DNA of 8,255 bases from Microbacterium sp. (GCA_031286555.1 JAITUD010000040.1:1-8255), one strand, 5' to 3'. Positions 1 to 8,031 are shown, counted from the first letter of the stretch. Numbers and translations: made by a program. The notes: a model not told the origin generated them from the letters alone.

Positions 1-1214
1 TCCAGCAGCTGGCCGGGCGTGAGGTCCTGCGCCTTCGAGCCGGTGCCGAAGGTGTACGACGTGCGAAGACCGTTGATCACGGTGCGCACCGGGTCGTTCC
101 AGTGCTGGTCGAGTTCGTCCAGGCGCTGCGTGAGCGTACGCACCTGCACGGTCTTGCCGTGCTTGACCCGGCCACTGGTGGGCAGCACCGCGCCCGAGAT
201 CAGGCCGAGCAGCGTGGACTTGCCCGCGCCGTTCACCCCGAGGATGCCGGTGCGCTCGCCGGGCGCGATGCGCCACTCGACGTCCTTGAGCACCTCATTC
301 ATCCCGGTCCCTGAGCTTGACGAAGGGTAGGAGACCCCCGCGTCGAGCAGGTCGACGACGTCCTTGCCGAGGCGCGAGACGGCGAGCGATTGCAGCGACA
401 CCGAGTCGCGGATCGGCGGCACGTCGGCGATCAGCTCGTTGGCGGCGTCGATGCGGAACTTCGGCTTGCTGGTGCGCGCCGGTGCACCGCGACGCAGCCA
501 GGCGAGCTCCTTGCGCGCCAGGTTCTGCCTCTTCGCCTCGGATGCCGCGGCCATCCTGTCGCGCTCCACGCGCTGCAGGATGTAGGCGGCATAGCCGCCC
601 TCGAAAGGCTCGACGATGCGGTCGTGCACCTCCCAGGTCGCGTTGCACACCTCGTCGAGGAACCAGCGGTCGTGGGTGACCACCAGCAGAGCGCCGGAGT
701 TCTTCGCCCAGCGGTTCTTGAGATGACCGGCCAGCCAGGTGATCGCCTCGACATCGAGGTGGTTGGTGGGCTCGTCGAGGAAGAGCACGTCCCAGTCGCC
801 GGCGAGCAGCTTCGCCAGCGACACGCGACGGCGCTGACCGCCGCTGAGCGATGCGACCGGGGTGTCCCAGCCGAGGTCGGCCACGAGTCCCGAGATCACG
901 TCGCGGATGCGGGCATCCCCCGCCCATTCGTGCTCGGGAGTGTCACCGACGACCGCGGTGCCCACCGTCAGCGTGTCGTCGAGCGTGTCGGCCTGGTCGA
1001 GGCGGCCGATCGTCGTTCCGCCGCGAACGGTCACGCGACCGGCATCCGGTTCGCGGAGTCCTGCGAGCATGCCGAGCAGGCTCGACTTGCCGTCGCCGTT
1101 GCGACCCACGATGCCGATGCGGTCGCCCTCCTCCACGCCGAGCGTGACGGAGTCGAAGACGACGCGGGTGGGGAACTCGAGATGCAGGCCTTCGGCCCCG
1201 AGAAGATGTGCCAT
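1..1214 (-). CDS. ABC-F family ATPase (translation-associated, non-transporter ABC protein), 3' end beyond the window
   Basis: About 404 codons are visible from an ATG at 1214; the frame stays open to base 1, so the C-terminus is missing. Two ABC cassettes are fused without any membrane segment, which defines ABC-F proteins, soluble ATPases that act on ribosomes or give antibiotic protection. Cassette 1: Walker A GRNGDGKS near residues 37-44, signature SGGQR at 124-128, Walker B LFLDEP at 144-149 followed by TNHLD. A charged helical linker (about 215-270, rich in Arg/Ala/Glu) corresponds to the ABC-F inter-domain linker. Cassette 2 begins after residue 305, with Walker A GVNGAGKST at 326-334; its signature and Walker B lie beyond the edge. 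The linker-to-cassette-2 junction holds an odd P-S-S-S-S-G-T-G stretch (297-304) encoded by a repeat (see 306-327). In many actinobacteria, as I recall, a gene of this type follows ispE; here they are far apart. Family call is firm; the exact subfamily (Uup/EttA-like or other) is not. Confidence 0.93.
   Translation of the reverse strand, partial: MAHLLGAEGLHLEFPTRVVFDSVTLGVEEGDRIGIVGRNGDGKSSLLGMLAGLREPDAGRVTVRGGTTIGRLDQADTLDDTLTVGTAVVGDTPEHEWAGDARIRDVISGLVADLGWDTPVASLSGGQRRRVSLAKLLAGDWDVLFLDEPTNHLDVEAITWLAGHLKNRWAKNSGALLVVTHDRWFLDEVCNATWEVHDRIVEPFEGGYAAYILQRVERDRMAAASEAKRQNLARKELAWLRRGAPARTSKPKFRIDAANELIADVPPIRDSVSLQSLAVSRLGKDVVDLLDAGVSYPSSSSGTGMNEVLKDVEWRIAPGERTGILGVNGAGKSTLLGLISGAVLPTSGRVKHGKTVQVRTLTQRLDELDQHWNDPVRTVINGLRTSYTFGTGSKAQDLTPGQLL
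306..327. repeat. Short dispersed-repeat-like element inside the ABC-F coding region
   Basis: The core CCCTGAGCTTGACGAAGGG (309-327) preceded by GGT differs by one base from a short sequence (CCCTGAGCTTGTCGAAGGG) that I recall as a common intergenic repeat in Microbacteriaceae and related actinobacteria. CCCT/AGGG form its outer ends. Read on the minus strand it keeps the frame and encodes P-S-S-S-S-G-T (residues 297-303), using two TCA serine codons that are rare in such GC-rich genes. Only one full copy is seen in this window, so its repeat status rests on recollection rather than on the window itself. Confidence 0.5.
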
Positions 1215-1223
1215 GTCCCTACA

Positions 1224-1229
1224 AGGCTA
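1224..1229 (-). promoter_or_regulatory. Possible -10 element for a leaderless ABC-F transcript
   Basis: On the minus strand TAGCCT lies 9 nt before the ATG at 1214, fitting the TANNNT pattern of actinobacterial -10 elements and a transcript starting at or just before the start codon. The only purine-rich stretch upstream (AGGGA) ends one base from the ATG, too close for a normal ribosome binding site. No convincing -35 hexamer is visible, so this is a weak call. Confidence 0.3.
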
Positions 1230-1259
1230 GCGCCGAGCCGGTGTGACTCCGCTCGGAGC

Positions 1260-1751
1260 ATGACCGCGTTCTACTCCCCCACCGAGACCGAGTCCGCCCT
1301 GCTGCGCCGCTGCATCGACCTCGCCACCGAGGCACTCGACGACGGCGACGAGCCGTTCGGCTCGCTGATCACGGATGCCGAGGGCAGGGTGCTCTTCGAG
1401 GACCGCAACCGGGTGAAGGACGGCGACGCGACCCGGCATCCGGAGTTCGAGATCGCGCGCTGGGCGGCGGAGAACCTCACGCCCGAGCAGCGCGCCACCG
1501 CGGTGACCTACACCTCCGGTGAGCACTGCCCGATGTGCTCGGCCGCGCACGCCTGGGTCGGGCTCGGCCGCATCGTCTACGCGACCGGCACCGAGCAGCT
1601 CGTGAGCTGGCTCGCCGAGTGGGGCGTGCCCGCCGGTCCGGTCGCCGCGCTGCCGATCAATGCGGTCGCTCCCGGCGTCGAGGTCGCCGGTCCGGTCGAG
1701 GAGTTCGCCGACGAGGTGAAGGCGCTGCACGCGCGGATGCGGGGGCTCTGA
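1260..1751 (+). CDS. Zinc-dependent nucleoside/nucleobase deaminase (cytidine/deoxycytidylate deaminase-like fold)
   Basis: A 163-aa protein of normal length for single-domain CDA-fold deaminases, cytoplasmic, probably removing an amino group from a purine or pyrimidine base or nucleoside. Zinc ligands and the catalytic acid are visible as H60-P-E62 and E88-H-C90-P-M-C93. The N-terminal part has the family's DDGDEPFGSLITDAEG strand region (about 27-42). The order H-x-E then C-x-x-C matches the guanine/cytosine/tRNA-adenosine deaminase group. The residue before the first cysteine is His rather than the usual Pro, and the first motif is HPE rather than HAE/CAE. The frame is open far upstream (from 390), but that part lies antisense to the ABC-F gene and lacks family sequence, so the ATG at 1260 is chosen. 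GGAG sits only one base before it, so initiation may be leaderless. Substrate is not determinable. Convergent with chvE across a terminator. Confidence 0.88.
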   Translation: MTAFYSPTETESALLRRCIDLATEALDDGDEPFGSLITDAEGRVLFEDRNRVKDGDATRHPEFEIARWAAENLTPEQRATAVTYTSGEHCPMCSAAHAWVGLGRIVYATGTEQLVSWLAEWGVPAGPVAALPINAVAPGVEVAGPVEEFADEVKALHARMRGL

Positions 1752-1773
1752 ACCCCGCCCCTGACATGCGGAC

Positions 1774-1801
1774 GGGCCGCCCCGGAGATCCGGAGCGGCC
1801 C
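1774..1801 (-). terminator. Hairpin terminator between the deaminase and chvE
   Basis: Two 12-base arms (1774-1785 and 1790-1801) flank the loop AGAT. One position is a C.A mismatch in plus-strand RNA but a G.U wobble in minus-strand RNA, so the stem is continuous only for transcripts of the sugar operon coming from the right. There is no U-tract, as is common in GC-rich actinobacteria. It lies 18 nt beyond the chvE stop and 22 nt beyond the deaminase stop, and may serve both genes with preference for the minus strand. Confidence 0.75.
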
Positions 1802-1818
1802 GCTCGATCGGAGTGACG

Positions 1819-2937
1819 TCACTCGTAGGACGTGACGATCTTCTCGAGGCTCGGCACGTTCTTGTACGCGTCTGCCGCGTTCTCCTTCGTGACGATGACC
1901 GGGGGCAGCAGGTACGCGGGGACGACCTTCTCGCCGTTGTCGTACTGGTCGGTGTCGTTGACGTCGACCTTGTCGCCCTTCTGCAGTTCGCCGACCATCT
2001 TGATCGCCTGCTGCACGAGCAGCGTCGTGTCCTTGTTGATCGTGGAGTACTGCACGCCCTCCATGATCGACTTGACCGACTCGACCTCGGAGTCCTGACC
2101 GGTGACGACCGGAACGGGCTTGCCGGCCTGCTGCACCGAGGTGATGATCGCGCGGGCGAGCGTGTCGTTCGGGGAGAGGACTCCGTCGATCGTGGCCGAG
2201 GTGTACGAGGCGGTGAGGATGGAGTCCATCCGGCGCTGCGCGTTCTCGGCCTTCCACCCGTCCGTCGCGGTCTGGGCGATGTCGGTCTGCCCCGAGACCA
2301 CCTTCAGCGTGCCGTCGTCGATCTTCGGCTGCAGCACCTTCATCGCGCCGTTGAAGAAGACCGCAGAGTTGGCGTCATCGGGCGAGCCCGAGAACAGCTC
2401 GACGTTGTAGGGGGCCTCGTGGCCCGCTCGAGCGGCCAGACCGTCCAGCAGCGCCTGACCCTGCAGCTCGCCGACCTTGAAGTTGTCGAACGCGACGTAG
2501 TAGTCGACCGCCTTGGTGTTCTCGATCAGTCGGTCGTACGCGATGACGTACGCGCCGGCCTCGCGCGCGGCCTCGACCTGCGTGGACAGCTGCTTGCCGT
2601 CCTTCGCGCCGATGATGATGACCTTCGCCCCGCCGGTCACCATCGCCTGGATCTGGTTCTGCTGCTCGGCCACGGTGTTGCTCGCGGGTGCGTACTGTAC
2701 ATCGGGCTTGAACCCCGCCTCGGTCAGGCCGTCGGTGAACAGCTGCCCGGCGAGGACCCAGTTCTCACTGGTCTTGTCCGGAAGCGCCACACCGATGGTC
2801 GCATCGGCGGCGAAGCCCTTGGCCTCGTCCTTGGTCGAGCCAGAGCCGGAGCCCCCGCCGCGTTCCGACGAGCAGCCGGTGAGCGCGATCGCGCTCATCG
2901 CGACGATCGCCGTGGCTGTGACGATGATCTTCTTCAT
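1819..2937 (-). CDS. chvE: ChvE-like multiple-monosaccharide ABC transporter substrate-binding lipoprotein
   Basis: A 372-aa extracytoplasmic sugar-binding protein of the type-I periplasmic-binding fold. Residues 1-22 form a lipoprotein signal: MKK, a hydrophobic core, and lipobox L19-T-G-C22, so the mature protein is likely lipid-anchored on the outer face of the membrane. A flexible Gly/Ser linker (27-35) follows. ChvE-type landmarks are ALPDKTSENW (51-60), IAYDRLI (132-138), YVAFDNFKVG (147-156), a LSPNDTLA segment, and TGQDSEVESVKSI (279-291) followed by QYSTINKDT; these align by eye with Agrobacterium ChvE. It would deliver a monosaccharide to the permease encoded just upstream. Start at ATG 2937 has a purine-rich AAAGAG (2943-2948) five bases upstream; the same frame stays open toward 4014, but that is antisense-free overlap with the permease gene in another frame and has no signal sequence. 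Exact sugar is unknown. Confidence 0.94.
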   Translation of the reverse strand: MKKIIVTATAIVAMSAIALTGCSSERGGGSGSGSTKDEAKGFAADATIGVALPDKTSENWVLAGQLFTDGLTEAGFKPDVQYAPASNTVAEQQNQIQAMVTGGAKVIIIGAKDGKQLSTQVEAAREAGAYVIAYDRLIENTKAVDYYVAFDNFKVGELQGQALLDGLAARAGHEAPYNVELFSGSPDDANSAVFFNGAMKVLQPKIDDGTLKVVSGQTDIAQTATDGWKAENAQRRMDSILTASYTSATIDGVLSPNDTLARAIITSVQQAGKPVPVVTGQDSEVESVKSIMEGVQYSTINKDTTLLVQQAIKMVGELQKGDKVDVNDTDQYDNGEKVVPAYLLPPVIVTKENAADAYKNVPSLEKIVTSYE

Positions 2938-2963
2938 GTGATCTCTTTCTGTGGTGTGCAAAA

Positions 2964-2991
2964 GGATGCCGCGCAGCGGCGCGCGGCATCC
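2964..2991 (-). other. Intercistronic hairpin followed by a T-run, between permease and chvE
   Basis: Arms GGATGCCGCGC (2964-2974) and GCGCGGCATCC (2981-2991) are perfectly complementary over 11 bp around a 6-nt loop. In the direction of the operon's transcription the stem is followed at once by TTTT (2963-2960), which looks like a weak intrinsic terminator. It starts 2 nt after the permease stop and leaves only about 26 nt before the chvE start. Possible roles are partial termination, an mRNA processing or protection structure for the chvE segment, or control of chvE translation. Confidence 0.7.
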
Positions 2992-2993
2992 GC

Positions 2994-4339
2994 CTACTTG
3001 CCGCTCGCCTTGCCGGCAGCGGTGGTCTGAGAGTCGTGGGAGGTCGCGGCGAACTGCTCGTTCGCCGCATCCTTGTGGCCGAACTTGCGCGTCAGGAACC
3101 CGATCAGCGACGGCCGCCCCTGGCGCTTGTTCCACACGTCGATGCCGACGGCGAACAGCAGCACCAGCCCCTTGATCATGGCCACGACGTCGGCGCCGGC
3201 GCCCAGCAGCGCCAGTCCGTTGTTGAGGAACGCCATCACGAGCCCACCGATGATGGAGCCGATGACGGTGCCGATGCCGCCGGAGACGGCGGCGCCGCCG
3301 ATGAACACCGATGCGATGGCGTCGAGCTCCCAGCCGTTGCCGTCCTGGGGGCCCGAGGCCGTCGCCCTGGCGACGTAGATCATGCCGGCCAGCGCGGCGA
3401 GCACGGACATGTTCATCATCACGAAGAAGTCGACCCAGCGGTCCTTGACGCCCGAGAGCCGCGCGGCCTGCCTGTTGCCGCCGACCGCGTAGATGTGCCG
3501 CCCGAACACGGTGTTGTTCGTCACGAACGTGTAGAGGATGACGAGCGCCAGCAGGATCAGTCCCGAGATCGGGAAGCTGGTCCCCTCCCGGCCGGTGGCG
3601 AACAGCCATCCCGCGACCAGGATCACGACGGACAGCAGGACGACCTTCGTCACGCTGACCCACAACGGCGCCATCTCCGACCCCATCCTGCGCTGGATGC
3701 GGCGGGTCCGGATCTCCCAGAACACGATCCACCCCGCACCGAGCAGCGCCAGCACCATGGTCGGCACGTTGAACGGCACCGGCAGGGCGACCTCGGGGAG
3801 GTAGCCCGCGCCGATCGTCTTGAAGCCCTGGGGCACGGGAATCGACTGGGAGTCCCCGATGAACTGGTTCGCCCCGCGGAAGAAGAGCATGCCCGCGAGT
3901 GTGACGATGAACGCCGGCACGCCGACGTACGCCACCCAGAATCCCTGCCAGGCTCCGACGAGGACGCCGACGCCGAGCCCGATGAGGATGCCGACCGGCC
4001 ACGCGACCTGCCAATCGGCCATCGCTTTCGCGACGATGATCCCGGTGAACGCCGCCACCGAACCGACCGAGAGGTCGATGTGCCCCATGATGATGACCAT
4101 CACCATGCCGATGGCCAGGATCAGGATGTACGAGTACTGGTTGACGACGTTGATCAGGTTGCCGGGCGACAGCGTCAGCCCCTGCCCCTTGACGAGCCAG
4201 GTGAGCACCTGGAACACGACCAGGATGACGATCAGGCTGCCGAGGATGCCGAACTGACGAAGGGTCGACTGGCCTCCGCCGAACATCTTCGTGATGTCCG
4301 AGAAGTGGAACGGACGCCGTCCTGGCGTGGTTTCAGAGG

Positions 4340-4343
<4 letters not shown>
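2994..4343 (-). CDS. mmsB: Multiple-monosaccharide ABC transporter permease (MmsB/GguB/XylH type)
   Basis: A 449-aa polytopic inner-membrane protein that forms the sugar channel and works as a pair with the ATPase encoded just upstream. After a polar N-terminus (1-30) the first membrane helix lies at about 32-51. The hallmark GHIDLSVGS (87-95) and PAFIVTLAGM (143-152) of the ribose/xylose-type permease family (BPD_transp_2) are present. Further hydrophobic segments extend through the C-terminal third, including a glycine-rich FIGGAAVSGGIG stretch, and end in a polar tail with a QGRP motif. The length, above the roughly 320 aa of RbsC-type permeases, fits the XylH/GguB branch. The ATG at 4343 overlaps the upstream ATPase stop in an ATGA arrangement, implying translational coupling; an in-frame extension to 4418 would run into the ATPase gene and is rejected. 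Confidence 0.93.
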
Positions 4344-5908
<1,565 letters not shown>

Positions 5909-5912
5909 GGGT

Positions 5913-5919
5913 CTTCCTC
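5913..5919 (-). promoter_or_regulatory. Ribosome binding site that fixes the mmsA start
   Basis: GAGGAAG on the minus strand, ending 4 nt before the GTG at 5908 (6 nt from the GAGGA core). It is the clearest Shine-Dalgarno sequence in the window and favours the GTG over the in-frame ATG at 5953. Confidence 0.7.
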
Positions 5920-5939
5920 GCGACTGACGATCACCTCCG

Positions 5940-5955
5940 ATGTGACCGTTCACAT
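5940..5955 (-). promoter_or_regulatory. LacI-type operator of the sugar transporter operon
   Basis: On the minus strand ATGTGAACGGTCACAT is a 16-bp palindrome with 14 of 16 positions symmetric and a central CpG, the usual form of LacI/GalR-family operators. It begins right at the predicted transcription start of the transporter operon, where a bound repressor would block initiation. The plus strand at 7037-7052 carries a copy that differs at a single base. Confidence 0.8.
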
Positions 5956-5962
5956 TGACGCT

Positions 5963-5991
5963 ATCAAACTTGCTGATCGGCGCGTTGTCAA
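5963..5991 (-). promoter_or_regulatory. Promoter of the mmsA-mmsB-chvE operon
   Basis: On the minus strand a perfect -35 hexamer TTGACA (5991-5986), a 17-bp spacer, and TTTGAT (5968-5963, 4 of 6 matches to TATAAT) form a housekeeping-type promoter. The expected start is near 5956, directly before the operator, giving a leader of about 48 nt to the GTG at 5908. Confidence 0.6.
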
Positions 5992-6010
5992 GTCCTGAGC
6001 GAGACCTGAC

Positions 6011-7021
6011 TCAACGCATCGCGGCGGATTCCCTGACCCTGAGCTCGGTCTGCAGCAGACCGAGCGAAGGAGGCGCCTCGCCACGGATCTCCGCGAGCAG
6101 GATGCGCACGGCGCGTCGGCCCAGTTCGGAGAAGTCCGCGTGCACGGTGGTGAGCGCCGGGGCGACGTGCGCGGCGACTGGGATGTCGTCGAATCCGACG
6201 ACGCTGACGTCACCGGGAACCCGGAGCCCGGCCTCCCGGAAACCGTGCATCAAGCCGATGGCCATGAGGTCGTTGGCGGCGAACACGGCGGTGAAGTCCC
6301 GCCTCCTGGACAGCTCCTGCCCCGCGAAATAGCCGAAGTCCGCAGTCCAGTCGCCCCGGATCGGCGGGAAGGTCGAGAGGTCCGCATCCCGCAGCGCGTC
6401 CAGGTATCCGCGCATCCGGGACTCCGCCTCGATCCAGTCCTGCGGACCCGCCAGATGCAGGATGTCGACGTGCCCGAGCTCGATCAGGTGCTCTGTGGCG
6501 GCGCGCGCGCCCGCCACCTGGTCGGCGGCGATGCCCACGGCGTCGGCGCCGGACGCGGTCTGCAGGGTGACGAACGGGAAGTCCACCGCCATCCCGCCCA
6601 GGACGTTGAAGACCCGCACCTGCGGCGCCAGCACGATGATGCCGTCCACCTGCTCTCTCGCCAGCTGGCGCACCGCCTTGCCGATCGCCTCCGGCGTCGT
6701 CGCGGGCAAGTTGAGGGTGGAGACCGAATACCCCTCGGCACGTGCCGCGTCCTCGATGCCGGCGATGGAGGACGACGGCCCGAACTCGCCGGTCGTCGCC
6801 GACAGCACGCCGAGCACCATCGACCTGCTCGTGACCAGCGCACGGGCGGCGAGGTTCGGCCGATAGTCGAGCACCGCGATCGCGTCGAGCACCTTCGACC
6901 GGGTCTCCGGGCGGATGCTCGGGTGGTCGTTGAGCACTCTGGAGACGGTCTGATGGGAGACGTCGGCGAGTCGCGCGACATCTCGGATGCTCGGCGCACG
7001 CGCCCTGTCCGGCCCGACCAT
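6011..7021 (-). CDS. LacI-family transcriptional repressor of the adjacent sugar transporter operon
   Basis: A 336-aa DNA-binding regulator of usual LacI length. An N-terminal helix-turn-helix (about 11-31) reads SIRDVARLADVSHQTVSRVL, with the recognition helix around HQTVSRV (23-29). The hinge region YRPNLAARAL (53-62) has the Leu (about 62) expected to insert at a central CpG. The rest is a sugar-binding-protein-like effector domain with family segments DGIIVLAP, HLAGP, FAANDLMAIG and VVGFDDI, and a standard C-terminus (LQTELRVRES). The start is uncertain. ATG 7021 has GGGGG five bases upstream and would give a leader of about 23 nt from the predicted promoter. ATG 7036 would add five residues and leave only about 8 nt of leader. 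The two flanking operator copies suggest it represses both the transporter operon and its own gene. The inducer is presumably the imported sugar or a metabolite of it; its identity is not visible. Confidence 0.93.
   Translation of the reverse strand: MVGPDRARAPSIRDVARLADVSHQTVSRVLNDHPSIRPETRSKVLDAIAVLDYRPNLAARALVTSRSMVLGVLSATTGEFGPSSSIAGIEDAARAEGYSVSTLNLPATTPEAIGKAVRQLAREQVDGIIVLAPQVRVFNVLGGMAVDFPFVTLQTASGADAVGIAADQVAGARAATEHLIELGHVDILHLAGPQDWIEAESRMRGYLDALRDADLSTFPPIRGDWTADFGYFAGQELSRRRDFTAVFAANDLMAIGLMHGFREAGLRVPGDVSVVGFDDIPVAAHVAPALTTVHADFSELGRRAVRILLAEIRGEAPPSLGLLQTELRVRESAAMR
6043..6065. repeat. Perfect 11-bp inverted repeat within the 3' end of lacI
   Basis: Arms GCTCGGTCTGC (6043-6053) and GCAGACCGAGC (6055-6065) are perfectly complementary around a single base; in RNA the innermost pairs would open into a small loop. 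It lies in codons for the conserved LacI tail (…GLLQTEL…), about 30 nt before the stop. It could act as an RNA structure at the end of the lacI message, or be chance. Confidence 0.5.
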
Positions 7022-7036
7022 CACACCCCCGTCCAT

Positions 7037-7052
7037 ATGTGCACGGTCACAT
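7037..7052 (+). promoter_or_regulatory. LacI-type operator upstream of lacI (autoregulation)
   Basis: The plus strand reads ATGTGCACGGTCACAT and matches the transporter-operon operator at 15 of 16 positions, with the same central CpG. It overlaps the end of the likely lacI -10 element and covers the expected start of transcription, so binding would repress lacI itself. Confidence 0.75.
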
Positions 7053-7056
7053 TCTA
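7051..7056 (-). promoter_or_regulatory. -10 element of the lacI promoter
   Basis: TAGAAT on the minus strand matches the -10 consensus at 5 of 6 positions and predicts a start near 7044-7042, within the operator. No clear -35 hexamer appears at 16-18 bp spacing. Confidence 0.5.
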
Positions 7057-7091
7057 GGCGTTGCGCGCAAGGAGGCGGAGGATCCGGAGCC

Positions 7092-8024
7092 TCAGGACAT
7101 GATGCGGGCGCCGGGAACGGCGCCGTGCACGTGCAGGGCCTCGCGGCCGATCGCGGACAGCTCGTCCTGCACTGCGCGCGCCGCCTCCGGGCCCGCGCAG
7201 AGGAACGCGATCGTCGGGCCCGAGCCCGAGACGATGCCGGTCAGCGCCCCCGCCCGCACGCCCTCGGCGAGGATGTGATCCAGTTCTGGGCGCTCGGCGA
7301 CGGCCGCCGGCTCCAGGTCGTTGATCATGCCGGGTGCGAGCGCGAGCGGATCACCGGCGCGCAGCGCCTGCAGCACCGCAACCGGCACGTCCAGCGACAG
7401 CGGCGGGTCATCTGCGAGAGAGCCTCTGACCGCACGCTGCTCGTCCAGGCGCCCGTAGATCGCCGGGGTGGAGAGCCCTTCGTCGCTGGGCACCAGCACC
7501 CAGTCGAAGCGTCCGGGCGCGAGCGCCGGGGTCAGCTGCTCTCCGCGTCCGGTGCCGACGGCCGTGCCGCCGTGCAGGGCGAACGGCACGTCGGCGCCCA
7601 ACCGGGATGCCAGCTCGTGCAGCGCCTGCGGCCCCAGTTCCGTGCCCCAGAGCGCGTCGCAGGCGACCAGTGCGGCAGCGGCATCGGCCGATCCCCCGCC
7701 CATGCCGCCGGCGACCGGCACGCTCTTGCGGAGGTGCAGCGCGACGCCGTCGGTGACGCCTGCGGCCTGCGCGACGAGCTTCGCGGCACGCATCGCGAGA
7801 TTGCGGTCGTCCAGCGGCACGGAGCGGGCGTCGACCTCGCCCGACACGGTCAGCGAGAAGTCGGATGCCGGTGACGCGTAGACGTCCTCGTACAGCGAGA
7901 CGGCCTGGAACACGGTCGCGAGGGCGTGGTAGCCGTCGTCGCGGCGCGCGCCGACGCCGAGATAGACGTTGATCTTGCCCGGAGCGCGCACGTGCACGGC
8001 ATCCGAGCGTTCGGCGAGACTCAT
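7092..8024 (-). CDS. ispE: 4-diphosphocytidyl-2-C-methyl-D-erythritol kinase
   Basis: A 310-aa GHMP-family kinase that phosphorylates the 2-hydroxyl of CDP-methylerythritol with ATP in the MEP pathway to isopentenyl diphosphate; cytoplasmic. Motifs in order: APGKINVYL (14-22) with the catalytic-type Lys17; the glycine-rich ATP loop PVAGGMGGGSADAAA (103-117); LGADVPF (142-148) with the catalytic-type Asp145; and C-terminal SGSGPT (266-271). Length is normal for the family (about 280-320). The ATG at 8024 has no recognisable Shine-Dalgarno site; it begins 7 nt after the stop of the upstream aldo/keto reductase gene, so reinitiation or co-transcription with that gene is likely. The gene ends 55-70 bp before lacI, with only a weak 5-bp stem and no convincing terminator between them. 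Confidence 0.97.
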   Translation of the reverse strand: MSLAERSDAVHVRAPGKINVYLGVGARRDDGYHALATVFQAVSLYEDVYASPASDFSLTVSGEVDARSVPLDDRNLAMRAAKLVAQAAGVTDGVALHLRKSVPVAGGMGGGSADAAAALVACDALWGTELGPQALHELASRLGADVPFALHGGTAVGTGRGEQLTPALAPGRFDWVLVPSDEGLSTPAIYGRLDEQRAVRGSLADDPPLSLDVPVAVLQALRAGDPLALAPGMINDLEPAAVAERPELDHILAEGVRAGALTGIVSGSGPTIAFLCAGPEAARAVQDELSAIGREALHVHGAVPGARIMS

Positions 8025-8031
8025 CGGGCGT

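Noticed and set aside
390..1259. N-terminal extension of the deaminase reading frame
   Set aside because: It lies antisense to the ABC-F gene, contains no family sequence, and would make the deaminase nearly three times its normal length.
1813..3030. Long plus-strand open frame (405 codons) opposite chvE
   Set aside because: It is antisense to a confidently identified gene. Its composition is the Arg/Asp/Leu/Val-rich pattern expected from the mirror frame of GC-rich codons, and it shows no domain.
5909..5953. Upstream ATG start for the mmsA ATPase
   Set aside because: The ATG lies within the operator and almost at the predicted transcription start. The GTG at 5908 has a good ribosome binding site and matches family N-termini.
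7061..7070. TTGCGCGCAA palindrome beside the lacI operator
   Set aside because: A 10-bp palindrome is expected several times by chance in this length. It is unlike the two operators, and as a -35 it is only 8 bp from the -10.
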